A DNA stretch of 64,000 nucleotides from Casuarina equisetifolia (lineage: Eukaryota > Streptophyta > Magnoliopsida > Fagales > Casuarinaceae), in contig CM052359.1 of the NCBI GenBank assembly GCA_028551475.1, forward strand, positions 14,323,583 to 14,387,582, given 5' to 3'. A program made the position numbers and the translations under genes. This document shows positions 48,121-59,691 of the stretch, piece after piece (position 1 is the first letter of the stretch; every line of letters starts with the position of its first letter). Under the pieces are notes generated by a model. The model had not been told where the DNA came from. It searched no databases and was given only the letters and a program-made list of their open reading frames with translations.

Positions 48121-48647
48121 TTCGTAAGTCATATATTCATACCTTTCTTTATACACATTTTCATTGTACTAGACACCTCTTTTTCTGTAATTATCTTTCC
48201 ATTGTCAAATATATCAAGACTAACAGGGGCAATAGCCCAGCACCAAACACCAGAACTTCCCCATAACTTTCTTATTACCATAATGTGATATTTGGTCTAA
48301 TAAAATTGCTTCTTTTTATTTTTCCAAATGTTCTTCAAGAGTGTTGAGTCAACTTTACCAATAGCTTAGGTCTTATGGTTGACATCTTATGGTTAAACAA
48401 AGGGTGTGGGGAATGAGTGTCGAACCTAAAACCTCTTAGGTTCGACACTCTTAGCCCAAGAACACTTGGGCTGTGTTTAACTCTGTCGGTTTGCTAGTGA
48501 AATGACCTGTATTAATATCCTTAAGATAAGAGATGTTCAAGCATATAGTTATCCAACGAAGGTTGCTGCCAAGGTCGCTGTTGGAGTACTCCCACAAGTA
48601 GGTAAGTACAATTGGATGGCCTACTTGCCTATCTTTGATTCCATAAC
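48121..48647. other. Intergenic stretch with a perfect 13-bp hairpin
   Basis: No coding domain recognised. The perfect inverted repeat at 48417-48448 is GTGTCGAACCTAA, a 6-base loop AACCTC, and its exact complement. Nearby wording (CTAGTGAAATGACCT) resembles a block in the last intron of the GTPase gene (about 43717-43731), hinting at a short dispersed repeat. Confidence 0.5.
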
Positions 48648-49033
48648 TGTTAGGACCAAACACACAGAATGAGGGAAATTTGGGCAGAGTCTCCCCTGAT
48701 TTCTGAAAATTTCTCCCTAAATACAAGTTAAATCCACCACAACAACAAACTGGAATGGAAGGGTTTTGATGCAGCAATCTCAACTCAGCAGAATGATAAA
48801 AAAAACAACAGACAACTACAAATTACAAGCAGGAAATACTACACTACGAAAGCAGGAAGATTACGCTACAAACGGAAGGGTAAAGACTGTTTTCTCCCAC
48901 AAACCCCAACCCCGTTCTTCCTCCAATTTTTCTTCTCTTCTCCACTACCTCTTGTCTCTTTTTTGCCCTTTATTAGCTTCTCTCTTTTGCCCTTCATAAG
49001 CCACGCGTCTTTCACTAAGGACTAGTCCTAACA
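48648..49033 (-). repeat. 3' LTR of the minus-strand Gypsy element
   Basis: The ends are TGTTAGGAC and GTCCTAACA, a perfect 9-bp terminal inverted repeat. On the minus strand it is preceded by AAAGGGGAAAGGG, a purine tract. The matching 5' LTR was not found near 54 kb. Confidence 0.82.
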
Positions 49034-49451
49034 ATCCCTTTCCCCTTTATGCAACCCTTGCCCTTAAGGGTTCATTTTAAAGGATGAAAATTGGCACTGG
49101 ACATATTCAATATCTTCCCAAGTAGGCTCAATCTCTGGATGTCCTAACCACTGAATCAACAAAGCTATCTTTGGACCATCTCCTTTGCGCACCAGGTGTT
49201 GTTCCAATACTTTTTGTGGCTTTACTAGTAGTCGTCCCTCCCCATCTATGATGGAAACTCCAAGGTAAATTCAACATTTTTGCTTGATAGCCTTTTTTAA
49301 TTAAGACACATGGAAGATCGGGTGAATGCAGGAGTCTAGTAGAAGTACCAATCTATATGCTACCTCTCCAACTTGTTCTAAGATCATGTAAGGCCCATAA
49401 TACCACAATAATCTCTTTTATCTAACAAAGTATATTGACAATATGGCTACA

Positions 49452-50350
49452 TGATGTGGGAGTGACTATGCCACCCCAATCTAATAGCCCAATCCATATG
49501 TTGTGTGTCATCAAATATATGTTTGGGCTATAACATGATCTAATAGGTCTAAAAAGGCCAAGGTTGAAGAGCATCCCAAGAATATTTCGTAGCATCTCTA
49601 TAGTCTTTAATATGGGGGGTTTCCTAAATAGTTATTAAGTCCTTGATTTCTTAATTTTTTTTATTGTCTAAGATATTTCTTTTTGTTTAGTTTTCCTTAA
49701 TTGTTTAGGTTCTTAATTTATCTGGGGTTTTCATACTTATTAGATCTTTGATTTGTCTAGGATTCTTTTATTTGTCAGAATCCTAATTTGTCAAGACTTT
49801 CTTAATTTTAAGGATTCCTGATTTACCAGGATCCTCCTAGGATAAGATTTTAAGGATTCCTAATTTATTAGGATTCTCCTAGAATAAGGTTTTAAGGATT
49901 CCTGATTTTCTAGGATCTTTCTGGGATTAGGTTTTAAGGATCCTTTATTTACTCGGATCCTTATGGGATTAGGTTTTAAGGATTCATGATTTATTAGGAT
50001 CCTTCTAGGATTAGGTTTAGCTATCTATTTAAAGGAAACATTGCTTTAATTATAAGCCAACTAGACTTGTTTTCGAAAGAATACTCCTAAGTTATGTGAT
50101 CAACTTTTGTATCCTTTATCTAATTTGTGCCAAAGATCGGTGGTGGAGCACTTCCTTAACTAGTGGCGTTGCCTTTAAAGTCTTGGAGTTTATTGACATC
50201 TATATTTTGTTTTTATTCATGGTATTTTCGTTTTTATCCCTTTCTCCCTACTTAAACACTAAAAACCCTAAAACACCAAAAAAAAAAATTGATTTTTACA
50301 TATCACCTATAATATGAGCTTGTTTTAGCCTACCACAAGAATTTGTATCA
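49452..50350 (+). repeat. Solo LTR of the Gypsy family of 11933-17850
   Basis: Starts TGATGTGGGAGTG and ends TTTGTATCA, with a perfect 5-bp target duplication CTACA (49447-49451 and 50351-50355). Shared blocks with the 11933-17850 LTRs include AAGGCCAAGGTTGAAG and TTTAATATGGGGGGTTTCC. Its centre holds extra copies of a TTAAGGATTCCTGATTT-like unit, making it about 120-145 bases longer than the other LTRs. It interrupts the integrase C-terminal part of the minus-strand Gypsy element. Confidence 0.93.
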
Positions 50351-53300
50351 CTACACCTTGAGATACACAAACTTGCCTACCTCAAATGTCATATCGATAT
50401 GATTTTGATTTGCATGGTTCTCCATTTGAGCTCGCTTTCACAAGAAATCATCCACATCCATTTCTTTGATAAGCTTAAAATTATGATATGGTGGTCTGCG
50501 GGGGTGGTAACTATACAAAGCTTCAAAAGGATTCATCTCTAAAGTGGTATGGTAGTTGATGTTGTAGCACCACTATACTAAGGGTAACCAAGATTGCCAC
50601 CTTTTTAGCCTATCCTTGCTGAAGCAACGCAAGTACTACTCAAGGCATTGATTGACCCTCTCCATCTAACCATTTGTATGAGATGGTATGAAAGTTATGT
50701 AATAGTTTTACCCCTAAAACCCTAAATAGTTCTTCCTAAAACTTACTAACAAAGAGGGGGTCTTGATCACTCACAATTGTGTTAGGTACTCTATGTAGCT
50801 TAGTCGTTCTATTAATGAAGACTATGGCCATTTGTGCAGTAAAAGAAAGATGACTCAGCCCAATGAATTAGACACATTTCGTGAAGTGATCCACCACAAC
50901 TAGAATGGTGTCTTTATCCTCACCGTGGGGTAGTCCCTCTACAAAGTCCATGGATATATATTGCCATGCTTGCCTAGGCACAAGTAAGGGTTGAAGTAAC
51001 CTCAAAGAAGGCACCCGCTTAGACTTATACCTCTAACACACTTCACACTTCACACTGAGCCACCCATGCTTGAATTATTTCTCTCATACCAGCCTAATAA
51101 AAATGTTATTATACCCGTTTTCAGTGTAACTTGAATCCTAGAGTGACCCCTAACACTTGAGTCTTGTAACTGTTGCACTATCTAGTCTCGTAAGGAGCCA
51201 TGATTACCTACCATGACCTTGTCACTAAACCTAAGTACTCATTTAACTAAATGATAATTCAGATAAGCTATGAGATTGATTAACAATTATGTCATAATCT
51301 CTTGAATTTAGTGTCCTCATCATAGCTTTGTAGCACTTCATGTACCCAACTAGGCTATCAAATTGACAAGACCTTCAACTTTGAACCCTCTATGTCAACT
51401 GGAAATCAAAAGGGCACCCATAACTATATTTTCCATACATTTTTTATGTTGCATCTCATAATCAAACCTAAGGGGCTTAGTGAGCCACTTATGATAGGTG
51501 GTAGTGGTCACTCTTTATTCCAACAAATTCTTAAGATGTTGTTGTGAAATCAAGGGTCACTAACATGGGTGTAGAGCTCATTGACTATTTAAGCCATTCA
51601 AAGGTTTGTAATGCTTCCTCAAACCATTGAAAGCTATCCTTTTTTAGCATTTGTGTCAAAGGTCAACTCACTTGGCCATAATCCTTGACAAATCTCCTAT
51701 AATAGCCAATAAATCCTAGAAACCCTCTTAGTGCTTTAACAATAGTCAGTCATGGCTAGGCTAACATGTCCTCAATGTCATTTCTTGAAATAATGACCTA
51801 AGTAATCAATTCTCCTCTAAGCAAAGGCGCATTTACTCTTTTAGAATTAAGCTTATGATCTTTGAGAAGCTGTGGCACCACTTGTAAGTGTTGTACATGA
51901 CTTTCCTATGTTAGGCTATACATAAGGATGTCATCAAAGAATATAAGTACAAACTTCCTTAAATGCAACTGGAAGATGTGGTTCATGAGACCCTAAAAGG
52001 TGGCTTGAGCATTAGTCAAGCCAAAAGCCATTGCAAGAAACTCGTTTTGGCCATAATGTTCCTAAAGGTAGTTTTTGGTATGTGCAGTGGAAACACTTGC
52101 ACCTGATGGTATCATGATCTTAAATCTAACTTCTAAAATCATGTTGCCCCATGAAGTTCATCTAGTAGCTTGACTGGTATTAGAAACTTGTCCTTAATTG
52201 TTAACTCATTTAGAGCCTAGTAATCCATACAAAATCTACAACTCCCATCATGTTTCTTGACTAATAACACCGAGGATGCAAAAGGGCTAGAGCTATTGCA
52301 AATAACCCCAATAGTGAAGCTTTCTTCAACCATCTTCTCAATTTTGGATTTCTGCACATAAGGATACTGGTATGGTCTTATATTGATCAATTCACTTCTA
52401 GGTCACAAGGGAATATGGTGATTAAACTCCCAACTCATGGGAAGTTGGGTAAAGGTCTTGAACACATCAACAAATTCCTCCAACAATCCCTCCAACCCAA
52501 TTGGTATGTCCTTCACCCAATCCATATCGATGGCTCTAAGCTAGCCCACCACACAATGTGGATGCTCTATCACCTAGCGATAAAAACTTGATCCACTAAT
52601 AAACTGTCAATGAGACTCCCATTTGGTTGTATAGTCAAGGTATGTTGCACCCCATCCAAGTTGATAAGGTTGACTTTCTCAAACCATTGGATACCTAACA
52701 CTACGTCACATCCTCCTAGAGGTAGTAAGTGAACCTTTATAGCAAAATGATGGCCTTGAATTCTCCAACAAAAGTTACTACACATGAGATTGCCTTGTAA
52801 ATGATGGTCACCTACAATCTTAACCTAGAAGGGTTTAATTTCCTCTAACTGACAACCCAATTTTTAGGCTAATTCAATGTCGACAAAGCATAGCCCCTAT
52901 ATCAAATAGCATGTTAATGCGAGACTTGCTTGAAAATGCAGCTAACTCAAAGGAGCCTAATGAAGAAACCCCCAATAGTGCATGGAAAAAGGAGCATCCT
53001 CGACCTTCTCCTCTTGCTTATCCTACAAAATTTGTTGTACTAGAGTTAATTCACTATTGGTTTGTCCTTCTTGTTCCTCCTTATCAATCAGTAAAAATAA
53101 TTGTTTCTTTCACAAACATAACCTTGGCCCCGTTTCTTGTCATAGTAGTAGTATAGCCTTTGCTCTCTATGAGATTACATTTGAGATTTGGTAATATGCT
53201 TCACATAAAAGAGTATATTTTCACTAGTTTTGGGGGCTTTGGTTCCCCACGACCTATGCCCATTAGGCCATAATACTATGGCAACTAGAGTATGAGTGAC

Positions 53301-54086
53301 CTTTGTTGATGTGGTGAATATGTGTTTAGTCTTAGGAGCTAGTAGTTTCTCTTGCATTAACACTTGTTTAAAGGCATCCTTTAAATCATGAGGTTGTGAC
53401 AACATTACTAAGGCTTTCACATAATCTTATAAGCCTTACAAAAAAAACTATCAAGAACATTGAATTTGTCTGCCTAGGGTTTTCAACTAGGACCTAATAC
53501 CATAAATGGTCAAATTCTTGCACATAGGCAAGTACGATTGAGGTTTGTCTCAGGAGATGAAATTCCCCATAGCACCCTCCACCTTGTCTAAGGCAAACTT
53601 ATCATATACATCACCTTAAATTGTTTCCCAACTAACACAGTCTTTTTCTCGTAAATAGTTCCTTACCCAATTAGTTGCCTCATCCCAAAATTAAATGACA
53701 ACATACTTTAACTTTTCAAACTCTTCCATGGGGTCAAAGTGAAAATAAAATTCACTATTGGTTATCCATTCTCTAAGCTTGGAACCTTTGAATTTTGGAA
53801 AGTGAGGTCATTAAGGATGGGGTCCAAAATTACCTAGAATGGTGGGGGTGTACTCTTGGCCATTCAAGGTAGTGCACTAAGGTCGCTATGCCGTCCTTAA
53901 TATCCCCCAAAAGATGCAAGATAGTGGTTGGAAGGAAATGAATTGTAGCTACCAAAGTGATGGTTGTAGCCAAATTGTAGTAGATGGGACCCACAACAGG
54001 GAAGGGTGTCGGTGGAAAGAGGGGTTGTAACTCGAGGAAGGTTGGAGAGGCCTAGGCCACAAGTGTCATATGGGTTGGGTTAGCTC

Positions 54087-56295
54087 TGTTATGTACAATG
54101 GCTAACCAAGAAAGGGGGTTGAATTGGTCATCTTAAGTTTTGTCTATCAATTAGTCTTTAAACACTTACAATGGAATCAAATAAAGCATAAAGGATGAAT
54201 ATAAATACTAAGATAAAGCACACACAAACGACAAGAATAGACAGATTTTTCACGATGGTTAAGCCCTTTTCACCTTCTTCCACCCTCTTATTCCTTCAAC
54301 TTAACTAGTTAAAGCCCTTTTTACTTATTGATTAGGAGAAAATGTTCTCCTAACCTTTCTAACTCCTCAAGGAGTTACATAAGTCACCATTTACAATAAA
54401 AAATTGACTCAACCTTAATACAACAACAAATCCCCAAATAGTCTAAAGTTTATGAAAGATATTGCTAATTAAAGAGCTTATTCAAGATATTGAATGAGTA
54501 TCTCTGCTTTAATCATAAAATCCCCAAATATGGTCAAATTAAGGTTTCAAATTTACAACAAGATTTATGTGCATATAATGATCATAGTTTAATTAGCACA
54601 TAAATAAGTGTATACAAATATATATCTGATCACAAAGAAATGATGTTGAGAAAATATCATTGAACATCACCAAAGATCATAGAGTATCATAAAAGCTACT
54701 AGAGATAACAATGCTTGAGCAACTTCAAATCCTTCTCATGATTTTTCACAAATCTCTTATCAAAAGCCTCTAGTTAATCATCAAAAAGAGCTTTTTATAT
54801 AATATTCGAATAACAAGAGCTCATTAGGGTATCTTGTCAAACTTGACACACCTTTAGCATTCTTCCCATTAGAAGATAGACATATTTCAATTAATCTACA
54901 ATTGAAGCTTCGATTAATGCTCACAAATGATTGTTTTGACATTTAATTGCTTCTTAAATCTTCTCATTGGAGAATCTGTTGCTTAGAGAGAAAGAGTTAG
55001 AAGTCATGTGAGAGCACTTCAAATAAGGGCTAAGGCTTCTCGGTAGGGAGCTCAATTAAATAGGTGCTTCGGTCTCTTAACTTAAATGGTGATGTTTCTT
55101 AATAAGTGGGTTGTTAGGCTTGGATAAGCTTTTAAGTAAGCTTCAGTTGGCCTACTTCAAACAAGCTTGGATCAATCCTTAAGTTTACTCTGAGTGGCTT
55201 GCTTTATGCAGGCTTGGATCAATCCTTAAGTGTACTTTGAGTGGCTTGCTTCATGCAGGCATGGATCAGTCCTTAAGTGGACTTCAAGTGGCCTACAAAA
55301 ATATAAGATCTAGCATCACTTTTTCTTTAAAAGAAATTGTTATGCAATTAATGTGTCTCTAATTTTTATCACACAAAAATATTTCTTTCGAGCCTATAAA
55401 AAGTTGCATTATATAGGAATGTAGGAACTTGGCTACTTTATAATATCATTAATTAATATTACAATTTGCACACCTTTTACTTCATTGTTGTTTAATTTTG
55501 TACATTAACATATGAAAAACATTTATTTATTATATGCAACCAAAGTTTGTCACAACAAAACATGTCTTTTTCCAACAATTTACTCTTTTTTTATAATGAC
55601 AAAATTTTTGAAGTTTGAGCATATAATAACACATGTCATCAATGAAGTGATCAAAGTATATCATAATATTTTTTTCATGGCATTCTAGATTTTTCAGTAT
55701 ATAACACCAATAGATATGTTTTTCATGACAATCAACATAAGACCAAGATTTTTTTGTAAAACATAGCAAGTAAACAATATCATCATATATATATATATAT
55801 ATATGAAACATATTTTCAACATACATTCAGGGTGCTAGAAATTCATCCCACTTTCTGCACTATTTAGTCAAAAATGGAACATGCATGTGCTAATACTCTC
55901 TCCCCCTTTTTTCTCATAAGCAAAAAGATGTTGTAGCAAAAACGAAGGATAAGAAAGAGCTGAAAATATTGCTAAAAGGATGCAAATAGCTTACTTGATA
56001 AAGCATATTGGTGTTCACAGTGCTCCCCCTCAATATGAGCATTTTGATAGAGAATGCAAAAATAAAATATGTTGAACGACATATTCAAGAAATATTTTCA
56101 AACAAAGACATTCCAAGCTCTCTTTGGAGAGTATAGAATCTCTCTTTGTCCAAAGGTTTGGTAGAAATATCAGCAAACTGTTGTTCAATACACACAAAGT
56201 CAAAGGCAACATGACATTTCTATACATGATCTTTAATAAAATGATGTCTTATCTTAATGTGCTTAGTTTTAGGGTGTCGTAAGCATACATGATCA
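54087..56295 (-). mobile_element. Copia 3' remnant: LTR plus RNase H end
   Basis: The LTR is 54087-55577 (minus strand TGTTGGAAAAAGACATG to CATTGTACATAACA). Upstream on the minus strand, purine tracts lie near 55912-55897 and 56030-56021, and about 56276-56040 encodes the end of a Copia RNase H (KTKHIKIRHHFIKDHV, then FADISTKPLDKERF). This links the family of long LTRs that end in AACCCCC(TTTCTTGG)-type sequence to Copia. The rest of the element is absent. No matching target duplication is found, as expected for a remnant. It is old and broken. Confidence 0.82.
55118..55305. repeat. 47-bp tandem repeat inside the Copia LTR
   Basis: GCTTGGAT-type anchors recur at 55118, 55165, 55212 and 55259, each 47 bases apart (the last reads GCATGGAT). 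Units share ATCAATCCTTAAGT and GTGGCTTGCTT. The two middle units are the most alike. Confidence 0.93.
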
Positions 56296-56536
56296 ACATT
56301 AGTACCTAGTACTTAGGTGAAATCGAATACTCTAACATGTTTCATTTATCAAATTCTTTTAAATTCAATTAGTTAATCTATGTTCTACCATTTTGATTTA
56401 CTAGATAAATTCTAAGAACTATTCACCATTAGTAATTAGTTAATTTAGTAATCACTAATCTCTGTGGGATGATATCTTAGTGATCATTGTATTACTTGTT
56501 CAACATGTACACTTGCATGTAGCATTTCACTGAACA
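56296..56536 (-). repeat. Partial copy of the family 2 LTR-like repeat
   Basis: The reverse complement starts TGTTCAGTGAAATGC and aligns with 9370-9600 (shared ACAAGTGTACATGT, CATCGTCCCA-like and TTCACCTAAnTACTA blocks). Only the first 240 bases of the 1.7-kb unit are present. Confidence 0.75.
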
Positions 56537-57735
56537 GTGAGACTTCTTGCTCCATAAAAATGTTGTATATAAGGTGTTATACGCTAAGCTATGACTTATA
56601 GATGATTATCCTTTAAACATTACCTAGGTTGACTAATTCTTTAATTCAGAATTGTAACTTGTTTCTACATAGTTATTCCTCCTTATTATTTATTCTTTAA
56701 TTCCTTTTTTTTTATGCATGAGTTTAATGAATGAGAGAAAGGGCATAGAAGCTGATATCCTAACTAAAATTTTGGTGTAAATGTTCATAATATTAGAAAG
56801 CTATCCTCAGCTTAGTTATTCATCAAGGGTTGTTCAGAGCCCCTCCTAGCACCTAAATGTAGAAAACAAATGCATAGCAGGCATTCTAGGAGCCTCTTCA
56901 TTGAGTGGCAATACCTAAAATGATGGCGCTATGAAGGTGGGAGACGAAGACTTTGATGGTGGTTCACCAGCATGGTTAAGATTGACAGTAAGGTAAGTTT
57001 AACCAATTACTTTTATCTGGATTAGGCTATTGTGTTGAAAACTTAGAATGACTTAGTATATTTATTTAGGATAGGGTAAAAGGCTTGGTGTTTACTGAAG
57101 GAGGAGCTTAGATTGGACCACTTGTGACTAAGGAATTCAGTGGTGCAAGATACATTGGCAAGGTCAAAGTTATGTTGTTGAAATTGGAATCTTCAAGGTT
57201 TAAGTTCTTACTATCTTTGGTGAATGGGATGACAATTTAGATCTATAATTGTTCTATTGAATCTTAGTTTTTTAATAATCTTGTTAAACTTGGTTCATGA
57301 GCTTTTCCTTGCTTCAATCAACTAGTAATTTTTATTAGCAATTTCTTTTTCTTGTTTCTCACAAAGTTTTTCTTTCATTCTCCTTCAACCTTATTGTGTT
57401 TCTACTCCTACATACTATGTATGAAAACAAAACTTAGGAGGAAGTGGTAAAGCATGAAATGATTCAACTTTTAGCCACCTTGGACTTGGTTCGCAACTAT
57501 TGTAACTATGCATCGTCGAGGTAAAAATGATTGCTTTTAAGAACTCTTACCTTATCATTTTACTTAAGATTAGGAGTTACTTGATCCTAGAATTGGATTT
57601 AGAGTAAGTTTCAATTGTATTTGCAAACTTTTGTGATTGTTATAGTGTTTTGTATGATTACTATATTTTGAAAATCTTGGAGCAATTAATGAAATGATCC
57701 TTTTATATATTCTTGCATTTCAAAAAGGTAACAAG
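56537..57735. other. Unassigned stretch with one coding-like block
   Basis: The block 57070-57197 begins after TTTATTTAG and ends before a GT. It encodes strings such as VTKEFSGARYIGK and VKVMLLKLESSR, with one in-frame TAG. It reads like a conserved exon, but I do not recognise the family and it is not open throughout. A second GT-AG-like donor at 56993 does not share its phase. A dead host exon or captured gene piece is possible. Confidence 0.35.
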
Positions 57736-58190
57736 TGTTAGCCCAATTTTGTTGGGCTTATATTAATTCAAGATTGCTATAATAAAGTGAGATAAATAGG
57801 TTCTTAATAATTAAAATATGAACTAACTAATATGGGTCATGGCTTATTAAATAGGATTGTGATGATTTGGGCCTTTTTGTAGCACATAAAGATTGAATTA
57901 GGTCAGATTCTCTAACTCAACATATATAGTGTATCATATTGCTTAAGGTTATATTTTTAACAAGTCATTTTCCCTTTGGTGGCCTTATCATGTTAGTGTA
58001 CTTTAAGTGAGAATAGAAGATAAGCATTTAGCCAGAAGATGATTTTGCATTTGTAGATCTTCATTATGGATCAAAAGAACAATATGATTTTTAATTGTTT
58101 CACTTAATATTGTTTTGATTGATGTTTTAGATTTGACTATGTAGATCTTGGGTATTCTCATCTCATTGGAGACAAATTAATCCTTATGTG
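57736..58190 (+). repeat. 5' LTR of the right-edge Copia element
   Basis: Starts TGTTAGCCCAATTTTG and ends just before TGGTATTAGAGCC. The end is placed by the primer site rather than by a matching LTR, which lies beyond the window. Confidence 0.68.
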
Positions 58191-58825
58191 TGGTATTAGA
58201 GCCATCATATGTCAGATTCTAAGACACATATATGTTTTTATATAATGTTGTTTGGCATTTTTAATCCAAAGTATAATATCATTTTTCATATTTGTTCTTT
58301 TCGTATATTTGTCTCATTGGCATTTGAAAAGAACAAAAACATATGGATCTTATGTTTTGGGTTTAGGATGTATATGTATATATATATATAGATTTGTATG
58401 ATCTTGATTTGACCTAACATAGGTCTTACCTAGATTTACTAAGATTTAGTCAAATAGACGAAGGAAAAAAAATAATCTGGTTTTATGGATTACTGAAAAG
58501 GCCACATTTATGGGACTATTTTTCCAATTTTCTATTACGATGGGTTACACAAATTTTTTTTCCCATAAAAGATCAAAAAAGAGGACCAAATATGTATAGA
58601 TTTCCACCTAAAGTCATCAACCAACAACATTAGTACTAATGGTGGTATAATGCCCAAATCTATCAATTTAGGTTTGGTGGCATGTAGGGACCTAACTTAT
58701 TTTGTCCCACTATAATGGCCTTTATTGGCCATTTGTCACCATCAATAGTGAGACCTAGTGGGTTTTTCGATGTTGATCTATGTAGATCCAATGTGATATG
58801 TGTGAATCATTCATGATCCGTTTGG

Positions 58826-59076
58826 GTCAAACTTAACTTGTGCAAAAGTTGACTTGATCTAAGCCAAACCAACTCAATTTAGGTTAACCTAACCCATTTG
58901 TTGTCAACTTGACCTATCTTGGTCAATTGACCTAATCCAAGTGAAACCAATCCAATCTAAGTCAAACCGACTTAGTTTAAATCAAATGGGGTCAACCCAG
59001 CTTGGTCAATGGTCAATGACCAACTAGTCATAGATCAACGGGCCAACGGTTGATCATTAACAAGTCAACAGTCAAA
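58826..59076. repeat. Dense TTGAC/GTCAA motif cluster
   Basis: About a dozen TTGAC or GTCAA pentamers lie within 250 bases, on both strands, several as TTGACC. They sit in the leader of the right-edge Copia. TTGAC is the core of the W-box bound by WRKY proteins, but here the motifs look like a decayed short-period repeat. Confidence 0.75.
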
Positions 59077-59691
59077 TTGGCCTAAATTTTACAACAACAC
59101 ATGGAGGTGTGTAAGAAGTCCTATTTGGTCATTGATTAGACCAGAATGTTCACTAGGAAATTTTGATCATTTTGGTATATATTTTTTAATTTTAAAGTAT
59201 TAAAAATTTAATTTTGGTAATTTAATGCTTATGAAGCATGTTTTAATATTTATTAAATCATATTTGATGATGTTCTATGAATGTGTCATGTAGTAGTAAT
59301 TATATAGTTTGATGTTATATTTTTTACACATTTAAATGTGAATATGGAGAATATGCATAGTTGTTTTAGCATATTCTAAGTAATGAATTAGTATGCTTAA
59401 TGTTGTAATATGTTTATATAATTATACATGCATTTAGTTAATACTCATTGTAGTTGTTTGATATGTAATTTGGAAACAAAAATGTCCTTAGTCTAGTAAG
59501 TACAAATTACATACTAAGAATTGTGAGTTACATAAAATATATCTCGTAATATAAGGGAATTTCATGATTTAATTGGGTTATGACTATTAAATGGCACTTC
59601 TTAATTGGATTGTGAGATATCGCTCTCATGCAGTGGAGGGATGTTTTTGATTCTAAGGTGTAGTCATACTCTCAAAAGAGGTAATTGTATG

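Larger units (their letters stand above)
48648..54086 (-). mobile_element. Ty3/Gypsy element, minus strand, with a nested solo LTR
   Basis: On the minus strand: gag (about 53830-53180, WITNSEFYFHFDPMEEFEKL, SQPHDLKDAFKQVLMQEKLL); protease-like region (52785-52570, HLLPLGGCDVVLGIQWFEKV); RT and RNase H (about 52300-51200); integrase (about 51100-50351, with TLEMNPFEALYSYHP); C-terminal tail (49451 to about 49050) with a chromodomain-like end (GRLLVKPQKVL, WLGHPEIEPTWED); purine tract; and 3' LTR (48648-49033). It is broken at many points. Its 5' end is lost at the Copia remnant that begins at 54087. Confidence 0.87.

Noticed and set aside
55785-55804. (AT)n run
   Set aside because: Ordinary short microsatellite inside the Copia remnant; nothing further to say.
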